The translations under genes and the position numbers were made by a program. A DNA stretch of 64,000 nt from Phycisphaerae bacterium RAS2 (GTDB lineage: Bacteria > Planctomycetota > Phycisphaerae > UBA1845 > UTPLA1). Below, piece by piece: positions 39,984-49,479 of the stretch. The DNA lies in assembly GCA_007753915.1 (NCBI GenBank), contig CP036352.1, positions 186,001 to 250,000 of the forward strand. The letters are read 5' to 3'. The notes below the pieces were generated by a model. That model made no database searches, was not told the DNA's origin, and saw only the letters and a program-made list of their open reading frames with translations. Within the stretch, counting starts at the first letter, position 1; each line of letters begins with the position of its first letter.

Positions 39984-41703
39984 GATGGACCTCCTCGATC
40001 GTGGTGATGCCCGATTTCGCCTTGGCCATGCCGTCTGCGAAGAGGGTGGTCATGGCGCAATTCATTGCCAGCTTGCGCAACTCCTGCAACGGCAATTCGT
40101 CGGAGATGCCCTGGCGAACGGCATCATCGGGGATGAAAAGTTCGTAGATGCCGATCCGCCCGAGGTAGCCGGTGCCGTGGCACTTCGCGCAGCCTTCGCC
40201 CTTGTGCAGGACTTCGGCGGTCAGACCGGCTTTGTCCAGCGCGAGCTTCTGGCCCGGCGTTGGCTTGGCGGCGACTTTGCAATGCGGACAGATTTTTCGG
40301 ATGAGGCGCTGCGCGAGGACGGCATCGACGGCGGCGGCGATGAGGTACGATTCGACGCCGATGTTGTGCAGGCGTGTGACAGCTGACACGGCGTCGTTCG
40401 TGTGAAGCGTCGTGAGCACCATGTGGCCGGTGAGAGCGGCCTGAACGGCCGTGCGCGCGGTGTCTTCGTCGCGGACTTCGCCGACCATGATGACGTCGGG
40501 GTCCTGCCGGAGAAGGGCGCGAAGGACCGTGGCGAATTTAAGCCCGATCTTTTCGTTGACCTGAAACTGGTTGACGCGTTTGAGGTTGTACTCGATCGGG
40601 TCCTCGACGGTGCAGACGTTTCGTTGCGGGGAGTTGATCTCCTGGAGCGCCGCGTAGAGCGTCGTGCTCTTGCCGCTGCCGGTCGGCCCGGTGACCAGCA
40701 CCAGCCCGTGCGGATGAGCGAGCTGCGCGCGAAACGCCTTGAGCATGTCAATGGAGAAGCCGAGCGTCTCCAGGTTGATCATCGCCTTGGAGTTGTCAAT
40801 GATACGAATGACGACTTTCTCGCCGTACATGTTCGGCAGCGTCGAGACGCGCAGGTCAATCGGGCGGCCTTCCATGAGCACGTGGATGCCGCCGTCCTGC
40901 GGGAGCCGGCGCTCGGCGATGTCCAGCCCGGCCATGATCTTGATGCGCGAAACGACGGGCGCCATCAACTGATGAGGCGGCGTCAGCTTTTCATAAAGCA
41001 CGCCGTCCACGCGGTTGCGGATTCGCAGGCAACTGTCGTCGGGCTCGATGTGGATGTCGCTCGCGCCCTCTTTCACGGCGGAATACACGAGGAAGTTCAC
41101 CAGCTTGATGACCGGCGAGTCACCCGCCATGCCTTCGAGGTTGGTGATGTCATCGACCTTCGTCTCGATCAGCTCGAAGGTGTCGGTCGAGACGTCCTCG
41201 ATGATGTCGTCAATGACGAAAACGTTGGCGGCCTTGATGTACTGGCCGAGGATCGCCTGAATGTCGGCGTTGGACACGGCGACGACCTGCACCTGGCAAG
41301 TCGTCATGCGACCGAGTTCTTCAACGAGAAAGACGTTGGACGGCTCGCTCATCGCGACCGTCAGCACGCCGTTGACTTTGAAGAGCGGCAGGACCGAGTG
41401 CTTTTCGAGGAACTCGCGCGGAACGAGGTCGATGATCTTGGGATCCGCCAGACGCGGCGTCAACTTGGCATAAGGAACGCCGTAGGCCTCGGCCAGCGCT
41501 TCAACCACCTGGTCCTCGGTGGCATAGCCCAGCTCGATGAACAGCTCTCCGAGCAACTGGCGATGATCGCGCTGCTTTTGTTCCTCGATGGCGCGGTCGA
41601 TCTGCTCCTGGGTGAGGATCCCCCGCGCGAGCAGGATTTGCCCCAGGTGTCGGCGGTTTCGGGTTGGCGTCGCGGCGGCGGTCATCGCAATTCCATCGTT
41701 CAT
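39967..41703 (-). CDS. gspE: secretion/pilus assembly ATPase (GspE/PilB)
   Basis: A 578-residue cytoplasmic hexameric ATPase driving pseudopilin assembly. It has an N-terminal MshEN domain (HLGQILLARGILTQEQIDRA, about 20-150), then the N2 domain (SDIHIEPDD) and the ATPase core with Walker A GPTGSGKSTT, Asp box CTVEDPIEYNL, Walker B VIMVGEVRDEDT and a tetracysteine zinc site (CPHC and CAKC). MshEN domains in relatives bind cyclic-di-GMP; the HD-GYP gene two places upstream fits that idea (inference). ATG at 41703 is chosen, but GTG at 41706 or ATG at 41685 are possible. Confidence 0.93.
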   Translation of the reverse strand: MNDGIAMTAAATPTRNRRHLGQILLARGILTQEQIDRAIEEQKQRDHRQLLGELFIELGYATEDQVVEALAEAYGVPYAKLTPRLADPKIIDLVPREFLEKHSVLPLFKVNGVLTVAMSEPSNVFLVEELGRMTTCQVQVVAVSNADIQAILGQYIKAANVFVIDDIIEDVSTDTFELIETKVDDITNLEGMAGDSPVIKLVNFLVYSAVKEGASDIHIEPDDSCLRIRNRVDGVLYEKLTPPHQLMAPVVSRIKIMAGLDIAERRLPQDGGIHVLMEGRPIDLRVSTLPNMYGEKVVIRIIDNSKAMINLETLGFSIDMLKAFRAQLAHPHGLVLVTGPTGSGKSTTLYAALQEINSPQRNVCTVEDPIEYNLKRVNQFQVNEKIGLKFATVLRALLRQDPDVIMVGEVRDEDTARTAVQAALTGHMVLTTLHTNDAVSAVTRLHNIGVESYLIAAAVDAVLAQRLIRKICPHCKVAAKPTPGQKLALDKAGLTAEVLHKGEGCAKCHGTGYLGRIGIYELFIPDDAVRQGISDELPLQELRKLAMNCAMTTLFADGMAKAKSGITTIEEVHRVSAA

Positions 41704-41770
41704 CACGTTTCGATCACGTCCAGTTCGGGTTCGTCGTCGGCCCGGCGCGGGCCCTGCCTGCCAACTTATC

Positions 41771-42106
41771 TCAATGGAAGCTCTTCACGGCGGACTCGAG
41801 GTCTGCGAAGCGCTCAAAGCGCCGCGCCAACCGCGTGATCTCCAGAATTTTGTCGCACGTGCTGCTCAACGCGCAGAACTTCACCGCGCCCAGTTGCTCC
41901 TCGCATTCGTTCTGCAGCGCCACGAGCGCCTCCAGCGCGGCGCTGTCCAGCCCCGTCATCGTGGAGCCGTCGATCACAACCTGGTGGCCGGATTCGGTCA
42001 TGCACTTGCGCGCCTGCGATGCAAACGGATCGACTTCGTCGCCGATCAGTTCATCCTTCACGGTGATGACCGACACGTTGCCGTACTTGCTGATGGTCGA
42101 CGGCAT
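41771..42106 (-). CDS. STAS-domain protein (anti-sigma factor antagonist-like)
   Basis: A 111-residue single STAS domain: VSVITVKDELIGDEVD, then VVIDGSTMTGLDSAALEAL, with a Ser in the position phosphorylated in SpoIIAA-type antagonists (LDSAAL). Such proteins switch partner kinases or anti-sigma factors by phosphorylation, in the cytoplasm. CAGGAG lies eight bases before the ATG at 42106. It starts five bases after the stop of the HD-GYP gene, so it belongs to the signalling cassette inside the secretion locus. No cognate anti-sigma kinase is visible. Confidence 0.85.
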   Translation of the reverse strand: MPSTISKYGNVSVITVKDELIGDEVDPFASQARKCMTESGHQVVIDGSTMTGLDSAALEALVALQNECEEQLGAVKFCALSSTCDKILEITRLARRFERFADLESAVKSFH

Positions 42107-42111
42107 GCCAT

Positions 42112-43935
42112 TCACTCCTGGCGCGGAAGGGGCTTCGCCGGCGCCGCGCGCTCGACTGCTGGTCGCGCCGCACGGGCCCACGCGGCCGTGTCACGCGGCG
42201 GAGAGACGCCCAGGTGCCCGGTGACCGCCTTCAGTGCGCCGCTTTGCCCGAACGCCGGATCGAACCCCGCGAACTTTCGCGTCTGCACGAACACATCTTC
42301 AAGATCGAGATTGATGAACACCTCGGCGAGGCCGGGGTCGAACTGCGTCCCCGCGCACCGACGAATCTCCGCGACGGCCGCCTTCACCGGCAGCGCCGAC
42401 CGGTACGTGCGATTCGTCGTCATCGCGTCGAAGCAATCCGCGAGGCAGATGATCCGGCCCAACAGGGGGATGTCTTCTCCGGCGAGCCCGCCGGGATAGC
42501 CCCGCCCGTCCATGCGCTCGTGGTGATGCAGCACGCCGGGGATCAGGTCGTGTATCTGCCGCACGTGTTCGACAATGTGCGCGCCGATCTGCGGGTGGCG
42601 CTTGAGAACCGTGAATTCTTCATCCGTCAATTTTCCGGGCTTGGTCAGGATCGCGTCCGGCACGCCGATCTTGCCCACGTCGTGCAGCAGCCCGGCGAGA
42701 TAAATGCGGTCGCAGGTGTAAGCCGACAGCCCGGCCGCCTGCGCCAGGCATCGGCTGATGTACGCGACGCGTTCGGAGTGGCCGCAGGTGTACGGGTCCT
42801 TGGCGTCCACGCTGTTCACCAGCGAGTGCAGCATGCCCATGAACAGGTCGGCGAGGTCGTCGTACAGGCGCTGATTCTCCAGAAACGACGCGATGCGATC
42901 GGCCACCGCGCGAAGCAGTTGCACGTCGATCGACGTGAAGTCGCCGCCATCGCGACAATCAATCGCCATCATCGCACCGAGCAACCGGCCGCCCTGGCGC
43001 AACGGCATCGCCACGACGTGCTCGGCGTGCCCGCGTGCAAACTGCACTTCGTCGCGATTCTCCACGTTGTTGAGCAGCACGTGGCCAGCGGCGCGAGCGG
43101 ATTCACCGCCCGCCAGTTCCGCGAGCCGGTCAAGGACATCGTCCGGGGGATTTCGCCGGCCGACGCGCACGATGCGATCCTCGGACGGCGCAGCCGGTGC
43201 GCCGGGCCGCAAGTCCTGCGGCGTCAGCACGAAAGCAAGCGACGCGGCGCGAGAGACTTCGAGAATCTGCGGACCGACGCGCCCCAGCAGCAAAATCGGA
43301 TTCTGCGGCAGGGCCATCGCCTCGCTGATGTGATAGACGAGGTTGAGCTCCTCGTAGGTGGATTCGAGGTTACCGGTGAGTGATTGAATCGCGGTTCGCT
43401 GCTCGTCCAGTTCGCAGATGCGGGAGACTTCGGTGCGCAGCAGGTGCGCGAAGTGCTTGACCGCCGTGGCGTCGCGCGAGGGAATGTCCTGCGCGAGGTG
43501 CCGTAATGCCTGCTGATCGAGCTGGACCTGCTGACACGCGCGGGCAAACGCCTCGTCGCTGCCGTCGCAGCGCGCCAGGCCGATGACGACGCCGATGACC
43601 TTGCGCGACAGGCGAACCGGCGCGTGGATGACCTGCACCACTCCCGGGAACGGCTCGAACGGATGCTGCGTCGGCGTCAGTCGGTCGCGCGCGGCGTGGC
43701 TGAGCCGCAGCATGGACTCGGGCGCGCCCATCAAGTGTTTCCAGAAACCGGAAGGGTGTTCAGGGTGATCGGTGCAGCGACCCTCGGCGTCGAACTGCCA
43801 AAGCGGGATGCCGACGGCCTGCCACGCGTTGCACAATTCGCGAAAGCGTTCCGCGGCCAGTGGGTGTTCCACCACGGGCGTGGGCAACCGCCCGATGTGT
43901 TCGGGCGAATGAAGTGGGCCGGATTCCGTTTGCAT
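42112..43935 (-). CDS. HD-GYP cyclic-di-GMP phosphodiesterase with GAF domain
   Basis: A 607-residue cytoplasmic protein. The N-terminal sensor region (about 20-170) contains AWQAVGIPLWQFDAEG and resembles PocR/PAS-like modules. A GAF domain covers about 200-365. The HD-GYP domain (about 375-560) has LLHDVGKIGVPD and HHERMDGRGYPGGL with the full HD and GYP motifs, so c-di-GMP hydrolysis is predicted. Its position among kinase, receiver, STAS and gspE genes suggests it tunes pilus or secretion activity. GAGGAG lies eight bases upstream of the ATG. Confidence 0.9.
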   Translation of the reverse strand: MQTESGPLHSPEHIGRLPTPVVEHPLAAERFRELCNAWQAVGIPLWQFDAEGRCTDHPEHPSGFWKHLMGAPESMLRLSHAARDRLTPTQHPFEPFPGVVQVIHAPVRLSRKVIGVVIGLARCDGSDEAFARACQQVQLDQQALRHLAQDIPSRDATAVKHFAHLLRTEVSRICELDEQRTAIQSLTGNLESTYEELNLVYHISEAMALPQNPILLLGRVGPQILEVSRAASLAFVLTPQDLRPGAPAAPSEDRIVRVGRRNPPDDVLDRLAELAGGESARAAGHVLLNNVENRDEVQFARGHAEHVVAMPLRQGGRLLGAMMAIDCRDGGDFTSIDVQLLRAVADRIASFLENQRLYDDLADLFMGMLHSLVNSVDAKDPYTCGHSERVAYISRCLAQAAGLSAYTCDRIYLAGLLHDVGKIGVPDAILTKPGKLTDEEFTVLKRHPQIGAHIVEHVRQIHDLIPGVLHHHERMDGRGYPGGLAGEDIPLLGRIICLADCFDAMTTNRTYRSALPVKAAVAEIRRCAGTQFDPGLAEVFINLDLEDVFVQTRKFAGFDPAFGQSGALKAVTGHLGVSPPRDTAAWARAARPAVERAAPAKPLPRQE

Positions 43936-43954
43936 CGAACGCGCTCCTCTGCGG

Positions 43955-44341
43955 TTAGCGGGCGCCGGCGGCCGCGCCTTCGAGCAGCTCGCGCGCGATG
44001 GACAGGACTTCGCGCGGGCTGAAGGGCTTGGGCAGCACTTTGCGAATGTTCGTGTGGGTCAGGTCCTCATCGCCGATCGAGAATCCCCGCGCGCTCAACA
44101 TCACCGCCGGGATGTCGCGCGTCGCCGGATCGGCGCGAAGTCGGGCGCACAACTCCAGCCCGCTCAAGCTGGGCATCTGGTAATCGGTGAAGATCAGGTC
44201 CGGGTGCGCTTCGCGCGCGAGGTCCAGGCCCTCCTGACCGTCGCCGGCCGTGAGCACTTCGAAGCCCGCACCGCGCAGTTTCGCGGCCACCACGTGCACA
44301 ATGTGCGGCTCGTCGTCGCACACCAGAATCTTCGCTGCCAT
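43955..44341 (-). CDS. single-domain response regulator
   Basis: A 128-residue receiver domain without output domain: acidic pocket CDDEP, phospho-acceptor Asp in DLIFTDYQMP, Thr/Ser at MLSAR, and Lys in LPKPF. It probably passes the signal of the adjacent histidine kinase to another protein, CheY-like. The ATG at 44341 has GGGGGA seven bases upstream; an in-frame start at 44389 would overlap the kinase end. It lies 19 bases upstream of the HD-GYP gene. Confidence 0.9.
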   Translation of the reverse strand: MAAKILVCDDEPHIVHVVAAKLRGAGFEVLTAGDGQEGLDLAREAHPDLIFTDYQMPSLSGLELCARLRADPATRDIPAVMLSARGFSIGDEDLTHTNIRKVLPKPFSPREVLSIARELLEGAAAGAR

Positions 44342-44396
44342 GTCGCATCCCCCAGAATACGCCGTCGGTCGGCCGACTCGGCCGGTCATGACGCCA

Positions 44397-45983
44397 TCAT
44401 GTCACCTTGTTGAGCGTGATGGCGAAGGTGCTGCCTTTGCCAACCTCGCTCCGGAGTGAGAGCTTTCCTTCGTGAACGACCTCGACGATGTTCTTGACGA
44501 GGTTCAAGCCCAGCCCCGTGCCCTTGGCCATGTTCTTGTTCGCCTCGACGCGATAGAATTTCTCAAACATGTGCGGCAAGTCCTCGGCGGGAATGCCGAC
44601 GCCTGTGTCCGATACTTCGATCCGCAGGGCGTTCTGCTCTTCCAGCGTGATCATCCGCACCGTGACCTCGCCGCCTTCGGGCGTGTACTTGATCGCGTTG
44701 CTCACGAGGTTCAGCACCGCCTGGTACAGCAGGTCTCGATCCGCCATCACCCGGTCGACGACCGGCGCGAGATCCGTCAGCAGCGCGATCCGCTTCTCTT
44801 CTGCCTGCGGCTTCAGGCTGTCGACCACTTCCTTCACGATGATCGAGACCGCCACCGGGTCCTTGTTGATGCGAACCGTGCCCGCCTCAATGCGGCTGAT
44901 GTTCAGCATGTTGTCGATCAGGCGGCCGAGCCGGTCTGCGGAGGTCTGAATGATGCCGTAGTATTCGGCGCGGGTCTTTTCGTCCGCAGCCTCGCCGTCG
45001 ACGAGCATTTCGGTGTAGGCGCGAATGGATGAGAGCTGCGTGCGAAGCTCGTGTGACACGTGCGCGACGAATTCGCTCTTGGCTTTCGCCGCCAGCCGCT
45101 CGCGCGTCACATCACGGAACAATACGACCAGCCCGTGGGCGCTCGGTTGATCGGATGCCCCGTCGCCGGCCGACGAATCAGTCAGCGGCGCCATCGACAG
45201 GGCAAAGGCCCGGTTCGCGAAGTCCAGCTCGACGCGACGCCGAGCGGTTCGGCTGTCCGCCTGGCAGGCCTGTCGAATCGCATCGAGCAGCTTCGCATCG
45301 GACACGACCTGGTCCAGCGGCTGCCGAACCTCGCTGGATGCGGAGATCTTCAGAAGTTCGGCCGCGATCTGATTCACAAACAGGATGCGCTCGAAGCGGT
45401 CCACGACCAGCAGCGGCTCGGCCATGCCGTGGAGGATGGCCTCCAGGTTTCGACGCTGAACGGAGTTGAGCGAGGCCTCCAGTTGCAGTCGCCGTTGCTC
45501 CTGTACGAGTTCATTCACGCGCTGTTCGATGTTCGCGGTATGAGCCTCGATGTTGGTCCAGAGTGAGTCGACGTCGCCGCCTGGCGCGATTCCCAGGCGC
45601 TGGGCGAGTGCCTGGCGGATCGCTTTGCGCGAACCGTCCTGTCCGTCACCCGCCGCGGACCGTCCGATCAGCAGAAGCGTCATCGCTGCCGCGGCCAGTA
45701 TCGCGACCACGATGCCGTGCCAGCGTGCCAGCCCCAGGTCGGACGGCGCGATCAACGTGGCGATGCAAATCCAGATTGCAATCAGGCCGATCGGCACGGC
45801 CGACCAGCGCGGATCGAGATTGAGCCGCGATTGAAACGACGTCACAAACTTGAGGACGGGCGAGCGCAGGTGCGGCGCGGCCGGGCGCGAGGCCGTGTCT
45901 TCCGAAGCGCCCGACGGTCCGGCAGAGGACGATGCGTCGGCATCGTCATCAAGAACAGCCCAGGGTTTGGGTTGCGTTGCCAT
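44397..45983 (-). CDS. PAS-containing membrane sensor histidine kinase
   Basis: A 528-residue kinase. Two membrane helices (about 62-80 and 87-108) are followed by a coiled region and a PAS domain (LLVVDRFERILFVNQIA). The HisKA motif is VAHVSHELRTQLSSI with the phospho-accepting His. The HATPase domain has the N box NLVSNAIKYTPEGG, G1 DTGVGIPAEDLP and G2 KGTGLGLNLV. With almost no periplasmic loop between helices, the signal is probably sensed in the membrane or cytoplasm. Its ATG overlaps the TGA of the TPR gene (TGATG), showing translational coupling. Confidence 0.9.
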   Translation of the reverse strand: MATQPKPWAVLDDDADASSSAGPSGASEDTASRPAAPHLRSPVLKFVTSFQSRLNLDPRWSAVPIGLIAIWICIATLIAPSDLGLARWHGIVVAILAAAAMTLLLIGRSAAGDGQDGSRKAIRQALAQRLGIAPGGDVDSLWTNIEAHTANIEQRVNELVQEQRRLQLEASLNSVQRRNLEAILHGMAEPLLVVDRFERILFVNQIAAELLKISASSEVRQPLDQVVSDAKLLDAIRQACQADSRTARRRVELDFANRAFALSMAPLTDSSAGDGASDQPSAHGLVVLFRDVTRERLAAKAKSEFVAHVSHELRTQLSSIRAYTEMLVDGEAADEKTRAEYYGIIQTSADRLGRLIDNMLNISRIEAGTVRINKDPVAVSIIVKEVVDSLKPQAEEKRIALLTDLAPVVDRVMADRDLLYQAVLNLVSNAIKYTPEGGEVTVRMITLEEQNALRIEVSDTGVGIPAEDLPHMFEKFYRVEANKNMAKGTGLGLNLVKNIVEVVHEGKLSLRSEVGKGSTFAITLNKVT

Positions 45984-47332
45984 CAGGGCGTCACTCCGGT
46001 CTCCGGACAGGGTTCCGAGTCGGTCGTCATCGCAGCTGTCGTGACAGAGGCTGTTGCCGGAGCGACGCCGACCCGCTCGTCGAGGCGCTGGAGCATTCTC
46101 TGGGGCGCGGCGGCATCGGGGTTGGCTGCCAGCGCCGCGAGGTACGCCTCGCGCGCTTCGTCAGGTTGACCGGCCTGCTCGTGGGCCTGCCCCTTCAGGC
46201 AGAGCGGCGCGACGGGATCGGCACCGAGTCGCAGTGCCTGATCGGTCTCGCTCAACGTCTCTTGAAGACGCTTCTGTCGAAGTGCCAGGTAGGCGCACAG
46301 CAATCGCACGTCCGCGGAATCGGCCGCAAAGCGCTTCGCGCGATCGGCAAAGGCAGCGGCCTCGTCGAGTCGACCGGCTGCCAGCGTGGCGCGCGCGGCC
46401 AGAAGCAATGCGACGGCGTCGGTGTCGTTTGCATCCGTAAGCGGGGCGACTGCCTCGAGCGCCGCCACCGGCTTGTTGCAGGCGAGGCAGGCATCGGCGA
46501 GGAGGTAGCGGGCGCTGGCCGGCGCATCGGTCTTTGCGACGATGGGCCGAAGCACGTCGATGGCTTCGTCGCAGGCGCCGGCCCAGACGAACGTCTCCGC
46601 CGCGAAGGAGGCCAGCAGCGCATCGTCGCGCGCCAGGAGCATCGCCTCGCGGAGGTATTGAACGGCCGGCGCCTTTAATCCGAGTTGCCGGGCCGCGCGA
46701 GCCGCCAGGACGCGAAGCGGAACGTCGTCGTCAAAGTCGTTCAGGCGTGATTCGATCAGCGCCAGGGCATCGCCGGAGCGGCCGACCGCGGAAAGCGTCT
46801 CCGCCCAGGCCAGGATGTACGCCGCGTTGTTGGTCGATGCCGCGGCGGCGGCTTCATACGCCGTCAGCGCCGTGTTCAGGTCGCCGTATCGCTGTGCCAC
46901 GATCCCGGCATAATACTGCACTTCGCCGTCCGTTGGCGCGAGCTGCTGCGCCAAGACAATCGCCGAGCGCGCGTCCGCCATTCGGCCCTGCTCCAGTCGC
47001 AGGCGCGCCGCCAGCACATGCACGCGCGCATCCTGCGGCGAGGTCGCCAGAACCGTTTCAAGAACTTTCTGCGCCTCATCGAGCCGGCCCGAGTCGAGCT
47101 GCTGCCGGACGATCTGAAGTTTCACGTCGCCGCGTACCGTGTTCCACGTCTGCTTGGCTTCGGCCTTCTGGTCCTGCGTCATGTGTTTGCCGAAAGGCGT
47201 CTTCTCAAAATCGCCGCAGCCGACGTGCGGCAGCGCGATCAGCGCGACGAGAACGAGCTGCCTTGCGATTCGATCGCTCGCGCGATCAACCTTGGTCGGC
47301 CGCCATCCGGTTGGGAGTGCCGGTTGATTCAT
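45983..47332 (-). CDS. TPR-repeat lipoprotein (PilF/GspS-like role possible)
   Basis: A 449-residue protein with a lipoprotein signal (lipobox LPHVGC near residue 39) and about eight tetratricopeptide repeats, such as QLDSGRLDEAQKVLETVLAT and KGQAHEQAGQPDEAREAYLA. In pilus and type II systems a TPR lipoprotein (pilotin PilF/PilW) helps the secretin reach the outer membrane. The gene directly follows the secretin gene with an ATGA overlap, so a pilotin or scaffold role is a reasonable inference. It is longer than known pilotins. Confidence 0.82.
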   Translation of the reverse strand: MNQPALPTGWRPTKVDRASDRIARQLVLVALIALPHVGCGDFEKTPFGKHMTQDQKAEAKQTWNTVRGDVKLQIVRQQLDSGRLDEAQKVLETVLATSPQDARVHVLAARLRLEQGRMADARSAIVLAQQLAPTDGEVQYYAGIVAQRYGDLNTALTAYEAAAAASTNNAAYILAWAETLSAVGRSGDALALIESRLNDFDDDVPLRVLAARAARQLGLKAPAVQYLREAMLLARDDALLASFAAETFVWAGACDEAIDVLRPIVAKTDAPASARYLLADACLACNKPVAALEAVAPLTDANDTDAVALLLAARATLAAGRLDEAAAFADRAKRFAADSADVRLLCAYLALRQKRLQETLSETDQALRLGADPVAPLCLKGQAHEQAGQPDEAREAYLAALAANPDAAAPQRMLQRLDERVGVAPATASVTTAAMTTDSEPCPETGVTP

Positions 47333-49269
47333 GATCCCACCTCCGAAACGGAATGGCTTGTTTCGACTTCCTGCCGGCTGGACGCTTCGGTGTCTGTCCC
47401 GCCAGCCTCGTCGCTGGAGTCGTCACCGGCGTCGGTCTCGTCTTCCATGCCCGTCGGGCCTTCGAAACCTTCCGGCATGACGAACGGCAGCGCGGGGCGG
47501 CCGTAGGGCGGATGGTTCACGCCGGCTTCTTCTTCGATTCGATCCATGACAAAGTGGCGAATACTGGACGACTCCGATTCCCACGCGCGGCGGCCGAGGA
47601 TCTTCTCCTTGAGCTTCATCGCTTCGACGTGGCGCGGATAATTGCAGAGCGCCAGCTCCGCGTCCCACGCCGCCTTGTCGGTGTCGCCCCGGCTCAAGTG
47701 CTCCAGCGCCCAGCGATAATGCGCCTCGCTCAAGCGCTCGCGGCCGAACCATTGCAGCCCGGTGCGCATGCCAACGCGGAAGCGCTCAATGTCCTCATCG
47801 AGTTCGCGCGACGCCTTGTGATCCTGATCGTTCTTCAGCACATGCACGGTCAGCAGCACGATCACCTCTTCGCGCACGGTCGTGTCGCGCGTTCGGCGAA
47901 ACAGGCCGCCGGCCACCGGGATGTTGCCCAGCAGCGGCACCTGCCCGCGCGCCGCCGTGCTGACCTCGCGGAAGAGTCCGCCGATCAGGATCGTGTGCCC
48001 ATCCTTGACCAGTACGTTCGTCGTGACTTCGGTCGTCTGCTCGAACGGCAGGTTCGCTTCCGTCAATCCGCCGGTTGAGTCTTTCGGGTGAATCTCCATG
48101 CGCACCCAGCCGTCGTTGGCGACGTAGGGGCGGAACGTGAGGACGGTGCCGGTCTCAAGGAACTCGACCGTTTGAATCGCGGTGGTCTCGGTGATGGTCG
48201 TGGTCAGGTAGCCGTCGCGGCGACCGACGATGACCTGGCCGACCTGCTTGTTGAGCGCGAGAATCTTCGGGTTTGCGAGAATCTCGGTGTCGGTCACCGC
48301 TTCGAGCGCGCGGACGAACACGCCGACCTGGTCCTTGAGAATGCCGAATGTGAAGCCGCCCGACGGCAGCGCCGCGTTGAAGTCGCTGCGCACCGTGAAG
48401 TTCGTGTTGTTCAGCTCGGCGGTGGGGATGTTTCCCGTGGCGATACTCTGGGCCGCGGGGCTGACGCTGCTGACCTGGGCGAAGTCCACGCCGCCGACCG
48501 TGGTGAAGTCGATGCCGAAGGCGTTATCTTCATTCAGCGTGGCGCGAAGGATGGTGGACTCGATCAACACCTGCGTCGGCGTGGTGTCGAGGTCTTCAAT
48601 CACCCTGGCGATTTTCTCAAGGTGATCCTCAAAATCGGTCACAAGAATTTTGTCCGCCGAGGCCACGCTGTCGCCCTCGGTGTCGCCGGGGCCGGTTTGA
48701 CCGCCGAGGCCCGTCCTGGCGGGCGGCGTGACGGAAATCTTGCCGGCTGCGCTCAAGAGCGGCTCGATGAGGGTCTTGGCCGACGCGGCGTTGAGGTAGG
48801 TCAGCTTGAAGACGCGCGAGCCCATCTTGCGGCGCGACGCGCTGATTCGCTCCATCTCCTCCTGCGAGTGGACATAGATGAAGTCGCCCTCGGCATGGTG
48901 CGCGAGGCCGTTGGAGACTAGCATCGCCTTGAGGGCGCTCTCGAACGTGACATCGTACATGCTCGCCGTCACGGTGCCCTGCACGCCTGACGCGATGATG
49001 ACATTCTTCTTCATCGGCTCGGTCAGCATCCGCAGCGCGTCGGCCAGCGGCAGCCCGGACACGTGAACCGTCACGCGGCCGTTCTCGACCGAGATGACCT
49101 GTTCGACCGGCTGCGACGTAGCGCCAAGCGCCGAAGCGAACTCGCTGACGTTGGCTGCGTCGTCCTGCGCCGAAAGCGGCGCGGCGCCGATCAGGAGCGA
49201 GGCGATGAGCGCGCACGGCAGCAGCGCGGCCGGCGGTGATGCAACGCGGTGAATTGGAGTTAACTGCAT
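47329..49269 (-). CDS. gspD: outer-membrane secretin (GspD/PilQ)
   Basis: A 646-residue secretin that forms the outer-membrane pore. It has a Sec signal ending near PLSAQ, an N-terminal STN-like domain (VTVHVSGLPLADALRML), an N1-type domain (RVFKLTYLNAASAKTLIEPL), then the secretin core with VLIESTILRATLNEDNAFGI, EILANPKILALNKQ and VKDGHTILIGGLFRE, and the end VPLLGNIPVAGGLFRR. The last 180 residues form a non-canonical helical, acidic C-terminal extension. The ATG at 49269 is preferred because longer forms precede the signal peptide. It overlaps the TPR gene downstream by four bases. Confidence 0.93.
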   Translation of the reverse strand: MQLTPIHRVASPPAALLPCALIASLLIGAAPLSAQDDAANVSEFASALGATSQPVEQVISVENGRVTVHVSGLPLADALRMLTEPMKKNVIIASGVQGTVTASMYDVTFESALKAMLVSNGLAHHAEGDFIYVHSQEEMERISASRRKMGSRVFKLTYLNAASAKTLIEPLLSAAGKISVTPPARTGLGGQTGPGDTEGDSVASADKILVTDFEDHLEKIARVIEDLDTTPTQVLIESTILRATLNEDNAFGIDFTTVGGVDFAQVSSVSPAAQSIATGNIPTAELNNTNFTVRSDFNAALPSGGFTFGILKDQVGVFVRALEAVTDTEILANPKILALNKQVGQVIVGRRDGYLTTTITETTAIQTVEFLETGTVLTFRPYVANDGWVRMEIHPKDSTGGLTEANLPFEQTTEVTTNVLVKDGHTILIGGLFREVSTAARGQVPLLGNIPVAGGLFRRTRDTTVREEVIVLLTVHVLKNDQDHKASRELDEDIERFRVGMRTGLQWFGRERLSEAHYRWALEHLSRGDTDKAAWDAELALCNYPRHVEAMKLKEKILGRRAWESESSSIRHFVMDRIEEEAGVNHPPYGRPALPFVMPEGFEGPTGMEDETDAGDDSSDEAGGTDTEASSRQEVETSHSVSEVGS

Positions 49270-49431
49270 GGGCGTCCCCCGAAAACTCTCATGGAGTATT
49301 TCGGTTGTCGGACGCAGGGGGTTGTGTATTAAGACGCCACGGCATGGCCGGTGTGCAGTTCTGGGACGATGGATGACACGGGAAAGTACGTCGAGAATCG
49401 GAAAAGTCGAAGCGTCTGATGAAGACGCAAG

Positions 49432-49453
49432 CGTAGGGTGGGCACCGCCCACC
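49432..49453. repeat. CGTAGGGTGGGCA-type hairpin repeat
   Basis: CGTAGGGTGGGCACCGCCCA, between the GspC/PilP-like gene and the secretin gene. It can fold as GGTGGGC/GCCCACC-type hairpins like the copies at 11443 and 62287. Confidence 0.7.
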
Positions 49454-49479
49454 GCTCCGCCGGTTCACGTCAGATGGCT